Origin: Tianweitania sediminis
GTDB lineage: Bacteria; Pseudomonadota; Alphaproteobacteria; Rhizobiales; Rhizobiaceae
Assembly (NCBI RefSeq): GCF_017813335.1
Contig: NZ_JAGIYY010000004.1
Location: forward strand, 310,001 to 374,000
Direction of reading: 5' to 3'
DNA length: 64,000 bases
In this document: piece after piece, positions 1 through 10,121 of the stretch
Layout: the number at the start of each line of letters is the position of its first letter
Numbering within the stretch: position 1 is the stretch's first letter
Program-made: the position numbers and the translations under genes
The notes under the pieces: model-generated
Databases searched by the model: none
Told to the model about the DNA's origin: nothing
Seen by the model: only the letters and a program-made list of their open reading frames with translations

Positions 1-487
1 GCTCAACCCCGATCTCCGCCGACAGATCCTCCGCGCCCCAGGTGAGGCCCACCATACGAGCGTGCCGGCCGCTCCAGCCAATTGCAGCCAGCACGGCGGC
101 CGGCGTTTCGGTGATGATCGGCAGGATCTGCGTCCCGCCGTCTTCCAACCCATGTTCGGCCTCGTGAACCCGCAGCTTTGTCGCCAGCTGCTCGACGTCG
201 CGCAAACCAACTGCCTTCGGCAGCATGATGCCCGCCGGTGCCGCGGGCATCACGGCCGCAAGATCCGCGTCGGTAAAGCCGGAGCGAAGGTCGTTGACGC
301 GCACAAAAAGCCGCGGCCCGTCTTTCGCCGCCGTTCGCAGGAGGCAGGCGGTGAGCGCTCGCGCAGCCTCCTTATTGGGGAGGCTGACACTGTCTTCCAG
401 ATCAAGCAGGAGAACATCGGCGCCGGACGCCAAACCCTTCTCCATTTTGCGTTCGGAATCGCCAGGAACAAACAGCAGCGACCGCAT
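1..487 (-). CDS. HpcH/HpaI-type CoA ester lyase (CitE-like), 3' end outside the window
   Basis: Reading leftward from ATG at 487 the product begins MRSLLFVPGDSERKMEKG and continues with ADVLLLDLEDSV, LFVRVNDL and a GIMLPKAV segment, the TIM-barrel signature of the CitE/HpcH aldolase family. These enzymes cleave or form C-C bonds in acyl-CoA esters such as malyl-, methylmalyl- or citramalyl-CoA, usually with Mg2+ bound by Glu/Asp. The acidic LDLEDS motif is visible; the C-terminal half runs off base 1. The start lies 3 bp after the stop of the upstream MaoC gene on the same strand, so the two are probably co-transcribed and act on successive CoA intermediates. Substrate cannot be told from this part. 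Confidence 0.85.
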   Translation of the reverse strand, partial: MRSLLFVPGDSERKMEKGLASGADVLLLDLEDSVSLPNKEAARALTACLLRTAAKDGPRLFVRVNDLRSGFTDADLAAVMPAAPAGIMLPKAVGLRDVEQLATKLRVHEAEHGLEDGGTQILPIITETPAAVLAAIGWSGRHARMVGLTWGAEDLSAEIGVE

Positions 488-490
488 GGC

Positions 491-949
491 TCAGGCTTCC
501 GCTGGTTTCTTCAGCATCATGGCTTGGCGCAAGCACCGAGCCACCAGAACCCCGTCCTGATTGAAGGCGCGATGTTCGAAGTCCACAATCCCCCGATCCG
601 GTCGCGAACGCGATTCACGCAAAGCCTTCACCTCGGTTTCACAGCGCAGGGTGTCGCCGTGAAAAACCGGATGTGGGAATTCCGTTTCGCGCATTCCCAA
701 GTTGCCGATCGTGGTGCCGAGGGTCGTGTCATGCACCGAAATGCCGATCATCAGACCCAGCGTAAAGATCGAGTTCACCAGCGGCCGACCCCATTCGCTT
801 TTTGCGGCGAAGTCGAAGTCGATATGCAACGGCTGCGGGTTCAGCGTCATGACGGAAAACATCATGTTGTCGCTTTCTGTCACGCTCTTCGTAAGAGCAT
901 GGCGGATCACCATGCCCACTTCGAACTCATCCAGATAAAGGCCCGCCAC
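491..949 (-). CDS. MaoC family (R)-specific acyl-CoA hydratase/dehydratase
   Basis: A 152-residue single hot-dog domain protein starting MAGLYLDEFEVGM. The motif region around NPQPLHIDFDFA resembles the MaoC hydratase signature (Asp and His), followed by PLVNSIFTLGLMIGI and FHGDTLRCETEV, typical of small MaoC proteins. The start is GTG at 949, preceded by GAGAGGTGA. It sits 3 bp upstream of a CitE-like lyase; MaoC plus CitE pairs commonly process branched dicarboxylic acyl-CoAs (for example mesaconyl/methylmalyl-CoA), but that specific role is inference. Confidence 0.85.
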   Translation of the reverse strand: MAGLYLDEFEVGMVIRHALTKSVTESDNMMFSVMTLNPQPLHIDFDFAAKSEWGRPLVNSIFTLGLMIGISVHDTTLGTTIGNLGMRETEFPHPVFHGDTLRCETEVKALRESRSRPDRGIVDFEHRAFNQDGVLVARCLRQAMMLKKPAEA

Positions 950-1030
950 GAGTCACCTCTCAAACATGGTGAACGCTTCGTAAACCATTGCCCTGATATC
1001 GTCCAAGCCTCGCAAGCGGCAGATGGAATC

Positions 1031-2149
1031 ATGGTGGTCACGCAAGCCTTGAGATGGATCGAAACCGCCCGCGTGGCGGACCGCACGGCGGCCGCTACGG
1101 CTTTATCGCAGGCGCTGGTCGAGGATCGACTTGACTTCGAAGATCGCTGCGCTGCCGAAGCAGCCCTCACGATGCTGCTCGACGACCCATCCGACAAAGT
1201 ACGAGCCGCCATGGCCGAAGCGCTGTCGTTCAGCGCCAAGGCGCCGGCACAGATCATCGAAGCCTTGGCGGGAGATCAGCCGCATGTTGCGGCGTTTGTG
1301 CTCGGACGCTCCCCGCTTCTGACCGAGGCCGATCTTGTTGATCGTCTTGTTCTCGCCCCGGGCATCCTCCAGGCGGTGATCGCGTCCCGGGCTGGGGTTG
1401 GGATCCAGCTCGCAGCGGCGATAGCCGAAGTCGGTGAGCGGGAAGGCTGCCTTGCCCTCTTGAGTAATGGTGGCGCTGAGATCGGGTCCGTCAGTTTTCA
1501 CCGCATGATCGAGCGGTTCGGCAGCGACGATGAAGTTTGTCATGCGCTTCTCGGGTCGGCCCGTCTGCCGGCTGATTGTCGTCACCGCCTCGTGGTTCGG
1601 CTGGGTGAAAAGTTCAGCCGCTCGCCGCTTCTGACAGGGGTCGTGGGCGAGCGTCGGGCCGAGCGCATTGCGCGCGACGCCTGCACCCAGGCGTCCCTGA
1701 CACTCATCGACCACACGAGATGCGAAGACCACGCAGTTCTGGTGGAGCATCTGCGCTCGCGCGGTGACCTCACAGGCGGCTTCCTCGTTCGCGCGGTGGC
1801 GCAAGGCAACATCGACTTCTTCGGCGCCGTGCTAATTGCGCTGACCGGCCAGAACGAACGGCGGGTGCGCGCACTTCTTGCCCGTGGCCGCGATGTGGCG
1901 CTTCAGGCTTTGATGCAGTCTGCCGGCCTGTCCCAGCAACTCCACGGCGCCATCATCTCGGCCCTGCGGGTTTGGCGTGAGGTGGCCAACGGCCGGCGCG
2001 TCGCCGGAACCCAGGAAGTCAGCTGGACCATGCTTCAAGGGCTGCGCGGCGAAGGCAATAGCGAACTTGCTCTGCTGTTACGTCGGATCCACCTCGACGC
2101 GCTGCGCTCAAACGCCCGCGGCCACGCGCGCATGCTTGCGGCTGCGTGA
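1031..2149 (+). CDS. DUF2336 domain protein (helical repeat protein)
   Basis: A 372-residue protein starting MVVTQALRWIETARVADR. It is built of short alpha-helical HEAT-like repeats (AALTMLLDDPSDKVRAAMAEAL, then IIEALAGDQPHVAAFVLG), characteristic of the alphaproteobacterial DUF2336 family of unknown function. The ATG at 1031 was chosen because it begins the recognisable domain; the open frame continues far upstream only because it runs antisense through the MaoC/CitE genes. It is divergent from MaoC, with about 80 bp between the starts. Members are soluble; no signal peptide or membrane segment is seen. Confidence 0.8.
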   Translation: MVVTQALRWIETARVADRTAAATALSQALVEDRLDFEDRCAAEAALTMLLDDPSDKVRAAMAEALSFSAKAPAQIIEALAGDQPHVAAFVLGRSPLLTEADLVDRLVLAPGILQAVIASRAGVGIQLAAAIAEVGEREGCLALLSNGGAEIGSVSFHRMIERFGSDDEVCHALLGSARLPADCRHRLVVRLGEKFSRSPLLTGVVGERRAERIARDACTQASLTLIDHTRCEDHAVLVEHLRSRGDLTGGFLVRAVAQGNIDFFGAVLIALTGQNERRVRALLARGRDVALQALMQSAGLSQQLHGAIISALRVWREVANGRRVAGTQEVSWTMLQGLRGEGNSELALLLRRIHLDALRSNARGHARMLAAA

Positions 2150-2223
2150 CCGCTCGAACCCTGCTGGCAATTCGCTTCGCCATCGTCTAACCGGCTGATC
2201 TTCATCCGCTCGAGGAGCCGATC

Positions 2224-2721
2224 ATGTCTTTGCCGGAAAAAGCGTTTCCTGTTTCGTGGGATCAGTTCCACCGCGATGCCCGCGCCCTTGCGTGGCGGCT
2301 TTCGGCGCACAAGGAACAATGGAAAGCGATCGTCTGCATCACGCGCGGGGGGCTTGTCCCGGCTGCCATCATTGCACGCGAGCTTGGCATCCGCGTAGTG
2401 GAAACGGTGTGCGTGGCATCCTACCATGCTTATTCCGAGCAGGGCGAGATGCGGATTTTGAAGGAAGTTGCAGAGCCGCTGCTTGCCAACGAAGGCGCCG
2501 ACGTCCTGATTGTCGACGATCTGACAGACACCGGCAAAACGGCGGCTATTGTTCGTGCAATGCTGCCCAAGGCGCATTTCGCCGCCGTTTACGCCAAGCC
2601 GAAGGGACGTCCCCTGATCGACACCTTCGTGACAGAGGTGTCGCAGGACACATGGATCTTCTTCCCATGGGACCTCGGTTTCACCTTCCAGAAGCCGATT
2701 GCGGAAGGCCAGCCGGGCTGA
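2224..2721 (+). CDS. gpt: Xanthine(-guanine) phosphoribosyltransferase
   Basis: A 165-residue purine-salvage enzyme that transfers phosphoribose from PRPP to xanthine, guanine or hypoxanthine. The PRPP-binding signature [13 protein letters not shown] lies near residue 97-109 and the early [17 protein letters not shown] segment matches Gpt. The C-terminal WIFFPWDLG is also typical. Length agrees with the family (about 150-165). The start ATG at 2224 follows a GAGGAG-containing leader. No signal peptide; cytosolic, often membrane-associated. Confidence 0.93.
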   Translation: MSLPEKAFPVSWDQFHRDARALAWRLSAHKEQWKAIVCITRGGLVPAAIIARELGIRVVETVCVASYHAYSEQGEMRILKEVAEPLLANEGADVLIVDDLTDTGKTAAIVRAMLPKAHFAAVYAKPKGRPLIDTFVTEVSQDTWIFFPWDLGFTFQKPIAEGQPG

Positions 2722-2724
2722 GTT

Positions 2725-3045
2725 TCAGCGCGGCGCCCCGATGATCACCACGGCTCCTGCCAAGCAAAGAACCGCGCCCGCCAGATCGAATCGGTCCGGC
2801 CGGAGGCCTTCAGCGAACCAAAGCCAGGCGAGTGAAGCTGCGATGTAGATCCCGCCGTAGGCCGCGAACGTGCGTCCGGCCGCGGGACTGTTCACAAGCG
2901 CCAGGAAGAGCGCGAAAACAACTAGGCACGCGAGCCCCGGCACAAGCCAGAGGATCGACTTGCCGAGGCGCCACCAAGCCCAGAAGGCGAAGCAACCGGC
3001 AATCTCAGCGAGTGCGGCCGCGATGAAAAGCGCCAAGCTGCGCAA
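2725..3045 (-). CDS. YnfA/UPF0060 family small membrane protein
   Basis: A four-helix membrane protein of the UPF0060/YnfA family, distantly related to small multidrug resistance transporters. Markers are the [19 protein letters not shown] segment in helix 1, [15 protein letters not shown] in the middle, and a VVIIGAPR C-terminus. I prefer the TTG start at 3045 (106 residues, the usual length), which has AGGA nine bases upstream; a GTG at 3111 would add 22 residues without a visible ribosome site. It converges on gpt with a 3-bp gap. Confidence 0.82.
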   Translation of the reverse strand: MRSLALFIAAALAEIAGCFAFWAWWRLGKSILWLVPGLACLVVFALFLALVNSPAAGRTFAAYGGIYIAASLAWLWFAEGLRPDRFDLAGAVLCLAGAVVIIGAPR

Positions 3046-3218
3046 ACAATCTGTTCCTGAGTGCTGAGCTTTCGGAAGATCAGTGGGGCTGGTCTGACCG
3101 CGCCAATTCACGATTGTTAATGTGGCGCAAACTTGATTATGGGAAAGTCGTTACCATATGATTTGCTTTAGTCGGCAAAGGAGTTCGGACCAACCGAACC
3201 GGCGAGGTTTCTTCCAAT

Positions 3219-3719
3219 ATGTTCCTTCACCCAAACATGCGCAGGACGCTCAAGGCACGATTGCAGTCGTTGCTGGGTCGACGGCCATGCCATGTTCAGG
3301 TCGCCGCGCTGCCGTGGCGCAGAACGGCTGACGGCATCGAGGTGATGTTGATCACGAGCCGCCGGACCCGACGCTGGGTTGTTCCCAAAGGATGGCCGGA
3401 AGGCGACGAGCATTTCTGGGATGCCGCGGCGCGCGAAGCGGCCGAGGAAGCAGGCCTCAGCGGCACGATCTCGGACGCGAGCCTGGGATCGTACTTTTAC
3501 AACAAGATCCGCACCTCCGGTGAAGAACTGCGCTGCGAGGTGAAAGTCTATCCGCTCGAAGTCGAGCAGGTCGCGGAAAAGTGGCGCGAGCGCCGCCAGC
3601 GCACCCGACGCTGGATGCCACCACACGAGGCCGCCCAATGCGTCAAGGAGCCTGAACTTGCGGCCCTGATCGGCTCGTTTTCGGTGGATCCGTCTCAGCC
3701 GCTAGAGGCCGTCGCTTAA
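3219..3719 (+). CDS. NUDIX hydrolase
   Basis: A 166-residue pyrophosphohydrolase. The Nudix box GX5EX7REUXEEXGU is complete: Gly58, Glu64, Arg72-Glu73, Glu76-Glu77, Gly79 and Leu80. The Nudix fold starts near residue 27 (VAALPWRR) and is preceded by VVPKGWPEGD, as in diadenosine/diphosphoinositol polyphosphate-type Nudix proteins of rhizobia. Likely clears nucleotide diphosphate derivatives; substrate unknown. It stands alone between the YnfA-like gene and a convergent membrane protein gene. Confidence 0.9.
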   Translation: MFLHPNMRRTLKARLQSLLGRRPCHVQVAALPWRRTADGIEVMLITSRRTRRWVVPKGWPEGDEHFWDAAAREAAEEAGLSGTISDASLGSYFYNKIRTSGEELRCEVKVYPLEVEQVAEKWRERRQRTRRWMPPHEAAQCVKEPELAALIGSFSVDPSQPLEAVA

Positions 3720-3726
3720 CTCGACG

Positions 3727-5403
3727 TCAGCGAACGGGTTCTGCGGGAAAGCCGATCTGGTCCCAATCAGTCGCCTTATTTGTTGTGCAGGCGATGAGAA
3801 CAACAGTGCCAATCGTCAGCCTTCGGCATTGATCCTGGTCGGTCGCCTGCTCAACCGCAGGTGGCTCAGGCAATTTCACCGATTCGGCCAGGGAAACGAG
3901 CAGCGTGCCGTTCTGGAGTTCCGTCGGCCCGTTACGAAGTTCTGCGGCACATCTTTGATCCGGCCGAGGCTGGTAAGCGGTGCTGATGGTCGTCTGCATA
4001 TGGCCGGCAAGCAGCTGCAGAAAGATGTAAGGGGCATCAAGGCTTGCAACGCAGCCATAGCGCGGGAAGACCTCGATGTGGTCGATATCCGCCAAGGCCC
4101 TTTGCCAAGCCGGGAAGTCGAGGACGCCGGGTGCTTCGGTTTGCTGTTGGATCGAAGTGATCTGCGGCAGTGCATCGATGCCTTGCAAGGTAAGCGCACA
4201 CGCAAGGAGCGCCGACGCCCAACGAAGCGCAACGTGACGCAGCAGGGCGCACAAGGTGAAAAACAGGACAAGATAGCCGACCGGCCAGAAGAAGCGACCG
4301 GACGCACGAAAGGTCTGCGTCAGGGGTGCGAGGCGCTGCGGCACTTCATAATGGAAGATCAGGTAGGGGCCGAGCCACATCATGTTGGACGCAGCGTAGA
4401 CGACCAGGCCGAGTGCCACGAGAATCAGGCCGGGTGATCGCTTTGCAAGAGGAACCACCTCTTTTCGTGCCGCCCATAGAGCGATAGGGATTAGAAGGAG
4501 CAGACCCAGTCCAAGATTGTTGAACCCCTCATATTGCCCGCCGGTAGTATTCATAGGTCCGCATAGTGAAAGCTTGCCTCCGCAAAAAGGTGAGGCGAGA
4601 TTCATGGAGTAGATGTCGTACCCGCCGCTCCGAGTCTGCCCTCCCGAAAGATAACCGAGCGGTATCAGGGCTGTTGCAAGCGCCAGACAACTCACCACAA
4701 GCGCTGCAAGCGCCATGTGGCGCTTCGGTCGGTCGCAAAGGCGATCGATCAAAAAGGCGCCATGGATCGCCAGCACCATCGCGCAGAGATAGGGGTGGAC
4801 GAGCAGAGCTCCCAGCGACAGCAGCGCAAATAGTCCGAAGGCCTTTGCATCTGACCAGGGCTTGGAGCGCGCCCGCACGTAAAAGGCGATGGCGATGAGA
4901 ATGAAGCCGTGTGTTGCGAGCGCGGTGTGCGTCACTCGGATGAGATGGGCTGGCCACAAGAGTGCGAAGGCGGCAGCTACCACCGCGTGCAACGGATGTC
5001 GAAGTCCGAAGCTGCGGATCAGATACACGGCGGCAAGGGCTTGCAACAGCTTGTTGAACGCTTGCCAAAGGCCAAAATAGTGGAAGCCTTCGGGCAGGAC
5101 ACCGGCAAGTGGTTTGAAAAGCAGTGCTGCTAGGGGAATGCTGTCGGTCAGGAAGATAGCTAGACCGTCAGGCGGTGCGATTCGTTGCGTGACGAGGAGG
5201 GGCCAGCGCCATTCGTCCGCGGCATAGAGGAGCCAGCCGCTGACGTGCTGGGCGGGATCCCCAAACTCGAAAAAGAAGCCTTTGCCGAGCAGAAAGCTCA
5301 ACGGGAACAGCCACGCGACGAGAAGCAGGGCGAGGAACGCTCCCAGCCCATAAGCGGCGGAAGGGCTGGTGCGCCAGCTGCTGCTGTGTTTCACGGTGTG
5401 CAT
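3727..5403 (-). CDS. DUF6311-type polytopic membrane protein
   Basis: A roughly 558-residue integral membrane protein with about ten hydrophobic helices (for example AAYGLGAFLALLLVAWLFPL and LALLVHPYLCAMVLAIHGAF-like segments). Features FFEFGDPAQHVSGWLLY and APPDGLAIFLTDSIPL match the DUF6311 family, which resembles GT-C glycosyltransferase-fold membrane proteins. The ATG at 5403 is preceded by GAGGG; a longer frame reaches 5526 but adds an unlikely charged N-terminus. Probably inner membrane; substrate and role unknown. Confidence 0.75.
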   Translation of the reverse strand: MHTVKHSSSWRTSPSAAYGLGAFLALLLVAWLFPLSFLLGKGFFFEFGDPAQHVSGWLLYAADEWRWPLLVTQRIAPPDGLAIFLTDSIPLAALLFKPLAGVLPEGFHYFGLWQAFNKLLQALAAVYLIRSFGLRHPLHAVVAAAFALLWPAHLIRVTHTALATHGFILIAIAFYVRARSKPWSDAKAFGLFALLSLGALLVHPYLCAMVLAIHGAFLIDRLCDRPKRHMALAALVVSCLALATALIPLGYLSGGQTRSGGYDIYSMNLASPFCGGKLSLCGPMNTTGGQYEGFNNLGLGLLLLIPIALWAARKEVVPLAKRSPGLILVALGLVVYAASNMMWLGPYLIFHYEVPQRLAPLTQTFRASGRFFWPVGYLVLFFTLCALLRHVALRWASALLACALTLQGIDALPQITSIQQQTEAPGVLDFPAWQRALADIDHIEVFPRYGCVASLDAPYIFLQLLAGHMQTTISTAYQPRPDQRCAAELRNGPTELQNGTLLVSLAESVKLPEPPAVEQATDQDQCRRLTIGTVVLIACTTNKATDWDQIGFPAEPVR

Positions 5404-5781
5404 GCCCTCGCGCTTGTAGCGTCTTTTGTCGCAATCATGCCGGTTTGCAAACTCTCTTGCTCCGCGGCCTGTCGTGACAGGCAGCCAGCGGCCAAGCAGG
5501 CATGATCGCTGGTCCCCGTTATCCACACTATGTGTTCCACAGAAGACACTAGATCTGGTGCCGGCTAAGCGGTCGGGAAACGAATCGTTGACCCTTCGCT
5601 GCGATGCGCGCTTAATGGCTCATGCGCTTCAGTGACAAGCGCGGCGGGCCTTGTTTGTTGGCCTGCCCGAAGTTCTAAACAGCTCATCTCAGGAGCAGTA
5701 CAACGATCGCAGCAGGGTGCGGGCGGGGTGGGTTTTTGTGCGTTCACGCGCAGCCAGCCGTCTCGCATTTACCGGTTGAAA

Positions 5782-5828
5782 ACACCATATGTGGTAGAGG
5801 CGTTGCATTCCTGCACTAGATCGTCGGT
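5782..5828 (+). promoter_or_regulatory. Candidate pair of NrdR boxes upstream of nrdJ
   Basis: Within the 636-bp gene-free stretch 5404-6039, ACACCATATGTGGTAG (5782-5797) and GCACTAGATCGTCGGT (5813-5828) resemble the NrdR box (about ACACWATATATWGTGT), at roughly 10 of 16 positions each. Their starts are 31 bp apart, the three-turn spacing known for paired NrdR boxes. They lie 212 bp before nrdJ, which NrdR represses in many bacteria. The second box is weak. A further pair of poorer matches, ACACTATG (5525) and ACACTAGATCTGGTGC (5546), is 21 bp apart near the start of the gap. Nothing else was recognised in this gap. Confidence 0.45.
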
Positions 5829-6039
5829 TGGCGACCTGGGTAGGAAGTCAGGTGAGGCCAGGGTCGCGGGGGAGCCCGGGAGCTGGTTCGAAGTGGTGAG
5901 TTGTGTGTGCGGACCCCAGGTTCGCGCTTTGGGTGAAATGGACCGGCGCCAAGCTGGTCAAGATCTAGAACCGAGCCTTGCGCCGAAGCGGATAAACAGC
6001 CGCCGCAGGCTCTAGATATAGACGTCGAAGGGACGAACG

Positions 6040-9000
6040 ATGCGCATCGCACGGCATTTCACCAAGCCCGGTCAATCGGCTTACGCTGAGATCGAATTCC
6101 GCAAGGCTTTGTCGGAAATCAAGAATCCCGATGGCTCGGTGGTGTTCCGCCTGGACGACATCGACGTGCCCGCGCAGTTCTCCCAGGTGGCGGCCGACAT
6201 CCTCGCCCAGAAGTATTTCCGCAAGGCCGGCGTTCCCGCGCGCCTGAAGAAGGTCGAGGAAAACGACGTTCCGTCTTTCCTGTGGCGTTCCGTTCCCGAC
6301 GAAGCCGCTCTCGCCGAACTTCCGGTTGACGAGCGCTATGGCTCGGAAACCGACGCCCGCCAGGTGTTTGATCGTTTGGCCGGTACCTGGACCTATTGGG
6401 GCTGGAAGGGCGGTTATTTCGCATCTGAGGAAGACGCTTCGGCTTTCCGCGACGAGCTCGCCTACATGCTCGCCACCCAGCGTGTCGCGCCGAACTCGCC
6501 GCAATGGTTCAACACCGGCCTTCATTGGGCCTATGGCATCGATGGTCCGGGGCAGGGCCATTATTATGTTGACCCGTTCACGGCCAAGTTGACCAAGTCC
6601 AAGTCGGCCTACGAGCACCCACAGCCGCATGCCTGCTTCATCCAGTCCGTCGGCGATGATCTTGTCAACGAAGGCGGCATCATGGATCTGTGGGTGCGTG
6701 AAGCGCGCCTGTTTAAATACGGCTCGGGCACCGGCTCGAACTTCTCCTATTTGCGCGGTGAAGGCGAAAAGCTGTCAGGAGGCGGCAAGTCGTCGGGCCT
6801 GATGAGCTTCCTCAAGATCGGCGATCGCGCGGCCGGCGCCATCAAGTCGGGCGGCACGACGCGCCGCGCCGCCAAGATGGTTGTGGTCGACGCCGACCAT
6901 CCGGATATCGAGGCTTACATCGACTGGAAGGTGAACGAGGAACAGAAGGTCGCGGCGCTCGTCACGGGCTCCAAGATCGTGAAGCGCCACCTCGACGCGA
7001 TCCTCAAGGCCTGCGTCAACTGCGAAGGCCCGGAAGGCGATTGCTTTGACGCCGCCAAGAACCCGGCGCTCAAGCGCGAGATCAAGGCGGCCAAGAAGAA
7101 CGCGGTGCCGGAAAACTACGTCAAGCGCGTCATCCAGATGGCGCGCCAGGGCCAAACGGCGATCGACTTCAAAACCTTCGACACCGACTGGGATTCGGAA
7201 GCCTACCTCACGGTGTCAGGCCAGAACTCCAACAACTCGGTTTCGCTGAAGGACGACTTCCTTCGCGCCGTGGAGAATGACGCCGACTGGCACCTGACTG
7301 CCCGTAAGGACGGCAAGACGCTGAAGACGCTGAAGGCGCGCGACCTATGGGAAAAGATCGGCTACGCCGCGTGGGCGTCGGCTGATCCGGGCCTCCACTT
7401 CAACTCCACCATGAACGACTGGCACACCTCGCCGGCCGCGGGCCCGATCCGCGCCTCGAACCCGTGCTCGGAATACATGTTCCTCGACGACACGGCCTGC
7501 AACCTAGCGTCCATCAACCTGCTGCAATACCGCAACGGCGATGGCACGATTGCCGTGCAGGCCTATGAGCACACCGTTCGCTTGTGGACGATGGTGCTGG
7601 AAATTTCGGTGATGATGGCGCAGTTCCCGTCCAAGGAAATCGCCCGCCTGTCCTATGAATACCGCACGCTCGGCCTCGGCTTCGCCAATATCGGCGGATT
7701 GCTGATGACCTCCGGCATCCCTTATGACTCGGCGGAAGGCCGTGCGATCTGCGCTGCCCTGACCTCGATCATGACCGGCGTCGCCTACGAGACCTCGGCG
7801 GAAATGGCGCGCGAACTCGGCGCCTTCCCGGATTACGTCCGCAACCGCGAAGCCATGCTGCGCGTCATGCGCAACCATCGCCGCGCCGCTTACGGCGAAT
7901 CAACCGGCTATGAGAAGCTGTCGGTGAACCCTGTTCCGCTGGTTGCCTCAGATCTCAAGCAGACCGAACTGGCAGAGCGCGCCCGTGACGCGTGGGACCG
8001 CGCCATCGCGCTTGGTGAATTCCACGGCTACCGCAACGCCCAGGCAACCGTGATCGCGCCCACCGGCACGATCGGCCTTGTGATGGATTGCGACACCACC
8101 GGCATCGAGCCCGACTTCGCGCTGGTGAAGTTCAAGAAGCTCGCCGGCGGCGGCTACTTCAAGATCATCAACCGCGCCGTTCCGGAAGCGCTGCGCACGC
8201 TCGGCTATTCCGAATCGCAGATCGCGGAGATCGAGGCTTACGCGGTTGGCCACGGCAACCTGAACCAGGCGCCATCGATCAACCCCGGCTCGCTCAAGGC
8301 CAAGGGCTTCACCGATGAAAAGATCGCGGCCGTCAACGCAGCCCTGAAGTCGGCCTTCGACATCAAGTTCGTGTTCAACAAGTGGACGCTGGGCGAAGAT
8401 TTCTGCCGCGACGTCCTTGGCTTCACCGACGAGCAGCTGAACGACTTCTCCTTCGAGATGCTGCCGGCGCTCGGCTTTGGCCGCAAGGAAATCGAAGCCG
8501 CCAACATCCATGTGTGCGGGGCGATGACGCTGGAAGGTGCGCCGCACCTCAAGGACGACCATCTGCCGGTGTTCGATTGCGCCAATCCCTGCGGCAAGAT
8601 CGGCAAGCGCTATCTCAGCGTGGAATCGCACATCCGCATGATGGCGGCTGCCCAGCCGTTCATCTCGGGCGCCATTTCCAAGACGATCAACATGCCCAAC
8701 GAGGCAACCGTCGAGGACGCCAAGAACGCCTACATGCTGTCGTGGAAGCTCGCGCTGAAGGCCAATGCGCTTTACCGCGACGGTTCCAAGCTCAGCCAGC
8801 CGCTCAACGCCTCGCTGCTTTCGGACGACGAGGAAGAAGCGGAGGAGCTGGTGGAAGCGCTGATCCAGGCGCCGGCTGCCGCACAGGCCGTTCAGGTCAC
8901 CGAAAAGATCGTCGAGCGGATCATCGAGAAGGTGGTGCGCGACCGCGAAAAGCTGCCGAACCGTCGCCAGGGCTATACCCAGAAGGCGCTGATCGGAGGC

Positions 9001-9894
9001 CACAAGGTATATCTGCGCACCGGTGAGTTCGGCGATGGCCGCCTCGGCGAGATCTTCATCGACATGCACAAGGAGGGCGCTGCCTTCCGTGCGATGATGA
9101 ACAACTTCGCCATCGCGATCTCGCTCGGCCTTCAATATGGCGTGCCGCTGGAAGAATATGTGGAGGCCTTCACCTTCACCAAGTTCGAGCCGGCTGGCGT
9201 CGTTGTCGGCAACGAGGCGATCAAGAATGCGACCTCGATCCTCGACTACATCTTCCGTGAGCTCGCCGTGTCTTATCTCGGCCGCAACGATCTGGCGCAT
9301 GTCGACACGTCGGACTTTTCCAACACCGCGCTTGGCCGCGGTATCCAGGAAGGCAAGACCAACCCGTTCTCCACGGGCCTGATGCGCGGCCACAAGCCGG
9401 TGCTGGTGTCCGGTGGTTCGGCGTCCGGCCAGGGCGGCGCAAAGGGATCGGCCGGGCAGGGCGCTGCCGGTGCCGGTGGCGGAACTCCTGCCCCTGTGCG
9501 TGCGGCACCGACGGCGGCCAACACGTCCGTGGTGCGGGCCGTCGGTTCCACGGTCACGGCGCTGAAAACGGTGGCGCAGGAAGAACCGTCAGCCTTCCGT
9601 CGGGATTACGAGGAGCGCCAGGCCGACTTCGTCGAGGACCTGGAAATCGAGGAAGGCCCAACGGCCGATGAGGTCGCGGAAGCCAGCCATGCCACGGCGG
9701 CCGGCGCGCTCTTCACCGACGCTGCCCAGCGCGATGCTTCGGATGCCAAGGCGCTTGCCGCCGAACGCCGGACCCAGGCGCTGATGCAGGGCTACACCGG
9801 CAACATGTGCTCGGAGTGCCAGAACTTCACCATGGTGCGCAACGGCACCTGCGAGAAGTGCGACACCTGCGGCTCAACGAGCGGATGTAGCTGA
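6040..9894 (+). CDS. nrdJ: Vitamin B12-dependent (class II) ribonucleoside-diphosphate reductase
   Basis: A 1284-residue adenosylcobalamin-dependent reductase that makes deoxyribonucleotides for DNA synthesis. The N-terminus ([20 protein letters not shown]) and length match rhizobial NrdJ. Visible are [16 protein letters not shown], the [16 protein letters not shown] active-site segment, the [25 protein letters not shown] loop region (split here by residues between motifs) and a C-terminal cysteine-rich redox tail (CSEC, CEKCDTC) that re-reduces the active site. A low-complexity Gly/Ala linker occupies about residues 1120-1170. Single-gene unit followed by a terminator; probably under NrdR control. 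Confidence 0.97.
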   Translation: MRIARHFTKPGQSAYAEIEFRKALSEIKNPDGSVVFRLDDIDVPAQFSQVAADILAQKYFRKAGVPARLKKVEENDVPSFLWRSVPDEAALAELPVDERYGSETDARQVFDRLAGTWTYWGWKGGYFASEEDASAFRDELAYMLATQRVAPNSPQWFNTGLHWAYGIDGPGQGHYYVDPFTAKLTKSKSAYEHPQPHACFIQSVGDDLVNEGGIMDLWVREARLFKYGSGTGSNFSYLRGEGEKLSGGGKSSGLMSFLKIGDRAAGAIKSGGTTRRAAKMVVVDADHPDIEAYIDWKVNEEQKVAALVTGSKIVKRHLDAILKACVNCEGPEGDCFDAAKNPALKREIKAAKKNAVPENYVKRVIQMARQGQTAIDFKTFDTDWDSEAYLTVSGQNSNNSVSLKDDFLRAVENDADWHLTARKDGKTLKTLKARDLWEKIGYAAWASADPGLHFNSTMNDWHTSPAAGPIRASNPCSEYMFLDDTACNLASINLLQYRNGDGTIAVQAYEHTVRLWTMVLEISVMMAQFPSKEIARLSYEYRTLGLGFANIGGLLMTSGIPYDSAEGRAICAALTSIMTGVAYETSAEMARELGAFPDYVRNREAMLRVMRNHRRAAYGESTGYEKLSVNPVPLVASDLKQTELAERARDAWDRAIALGEFHGYRNAQATVIAPTGTIGLVMDCDTTGIEPDFALVKFKKLAGGGYFKIINRAVPEALRTLGYSESQIAEIEAYAVGHGNLNQAPSINPGSLKAKGFTDEKIAAVNAALKSAFDIKFVFNKWTLGEDFCRDVLGFTDEQLNDFSFEMLPALGFGRKEIEAANIHVCGAMTLEGAPHLKDDHLPVFDCANPCGKIGKRYLSVESHIRMMAAAQPFISGAISKTINMPNEATVEDAKNAYMLSWKLALKANALYRDGSKLSQPLNASLLSDDEEEAEELVEALIQAPAAAQAVQVTEKIVERIIEKVVRDREKLPNRRQGYTQKALIGGHKVYLRTGEFGDGRLGEIFIDMHKEGAAFRAMMNNFAIAISLGLQYGVPLEEYVEAFTFTKFEPAGVVVGNEAIKNATSILDYIFRELAVSYLGRNDLAHVDTSDFSNTALGRGIQEGKTNPFSTGLMRGHKPVLVSGGSASGQGGAKGSAGQGAAGAGGGTPAPVRAAPTAANTSVVRAVGSTVTALKTVAQEEPSAFRRDYEERQADFVEDLEIEEGPTADEVAEASHATAAGALFTDAAQRDASDAKALAAERRTQALMQGYTGNMCSECQNFTMVRNGTCEKCDTCGSTSGCS

Positions 9895-9919
9895 GGAAAC
9901 AAAGACTTAGACGCTTCTT

Positions 9920-9948
9920 CGGCCCGGTCCTTGGATCGGGCCGTTTCT
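9920..9948 (+). terminator. Rho-independent terminator of nrdJ
   Basis: CGGCCCG...CGGGCCG stem (9920-9943) directly followed by TTTCTGT, 25 bp after the nrdJ stop. Confidence 0.85.
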
Positions 9949-9959
9949 GTGAGAGAGCC

Positions 9960-10121
9960 ATGGAACTTAAGCGGTATCAAATCTTCCTAAGTTCGACGTT
10001 CGCAGATCTCGAAGTCGAGCGGCGAAATGTGATGCAAACCCTTCTGGAACTGGATTGCATCCCGTCTGGGATGGGAGTTCTTTCCTGCTAGAACGAAGAG
10101 ACTTTCGAGTTCATTAAGACA
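9960..10121 (+). pseudogene. DUF4062 protein N-terminal remnant
   Basis: From ATG at 9960 the frame reads [20 protein letters not shown], then [19 protein letters not shown] and a TAG at 10089-10091. The same frame then continues NEETFEFIKTAF before running into a repeat. This is the start of a DUF4062 domain (typical form: YQIFISSTY.DL..ER..V..AIL.L.HIP.GME.F.A.DE.QFEFIK). DUF4062 proteins are often N-terminal modules of large NTPase or defence-type proteins. Here only about 55 codons remain, with an internal stop and truncation at the intergenic repeat, so it is dead. Confidence 0.75.

Noticed and set aside
62-1030. Long plus-strand open frame continuous with the DUF2336 gene
   Set aside because: It is antisense to the MaoC and CitE genes, which have clear family motifs and start sites on the minus strand; the true gene starts at 1031.
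7948-9393. 481-residue open frame antisense to nrdJ
   Set aside because: A shadow of high-G+C codon use; composition is His/Arg/Gly-rich with no family motif, and nrdJ is certain.
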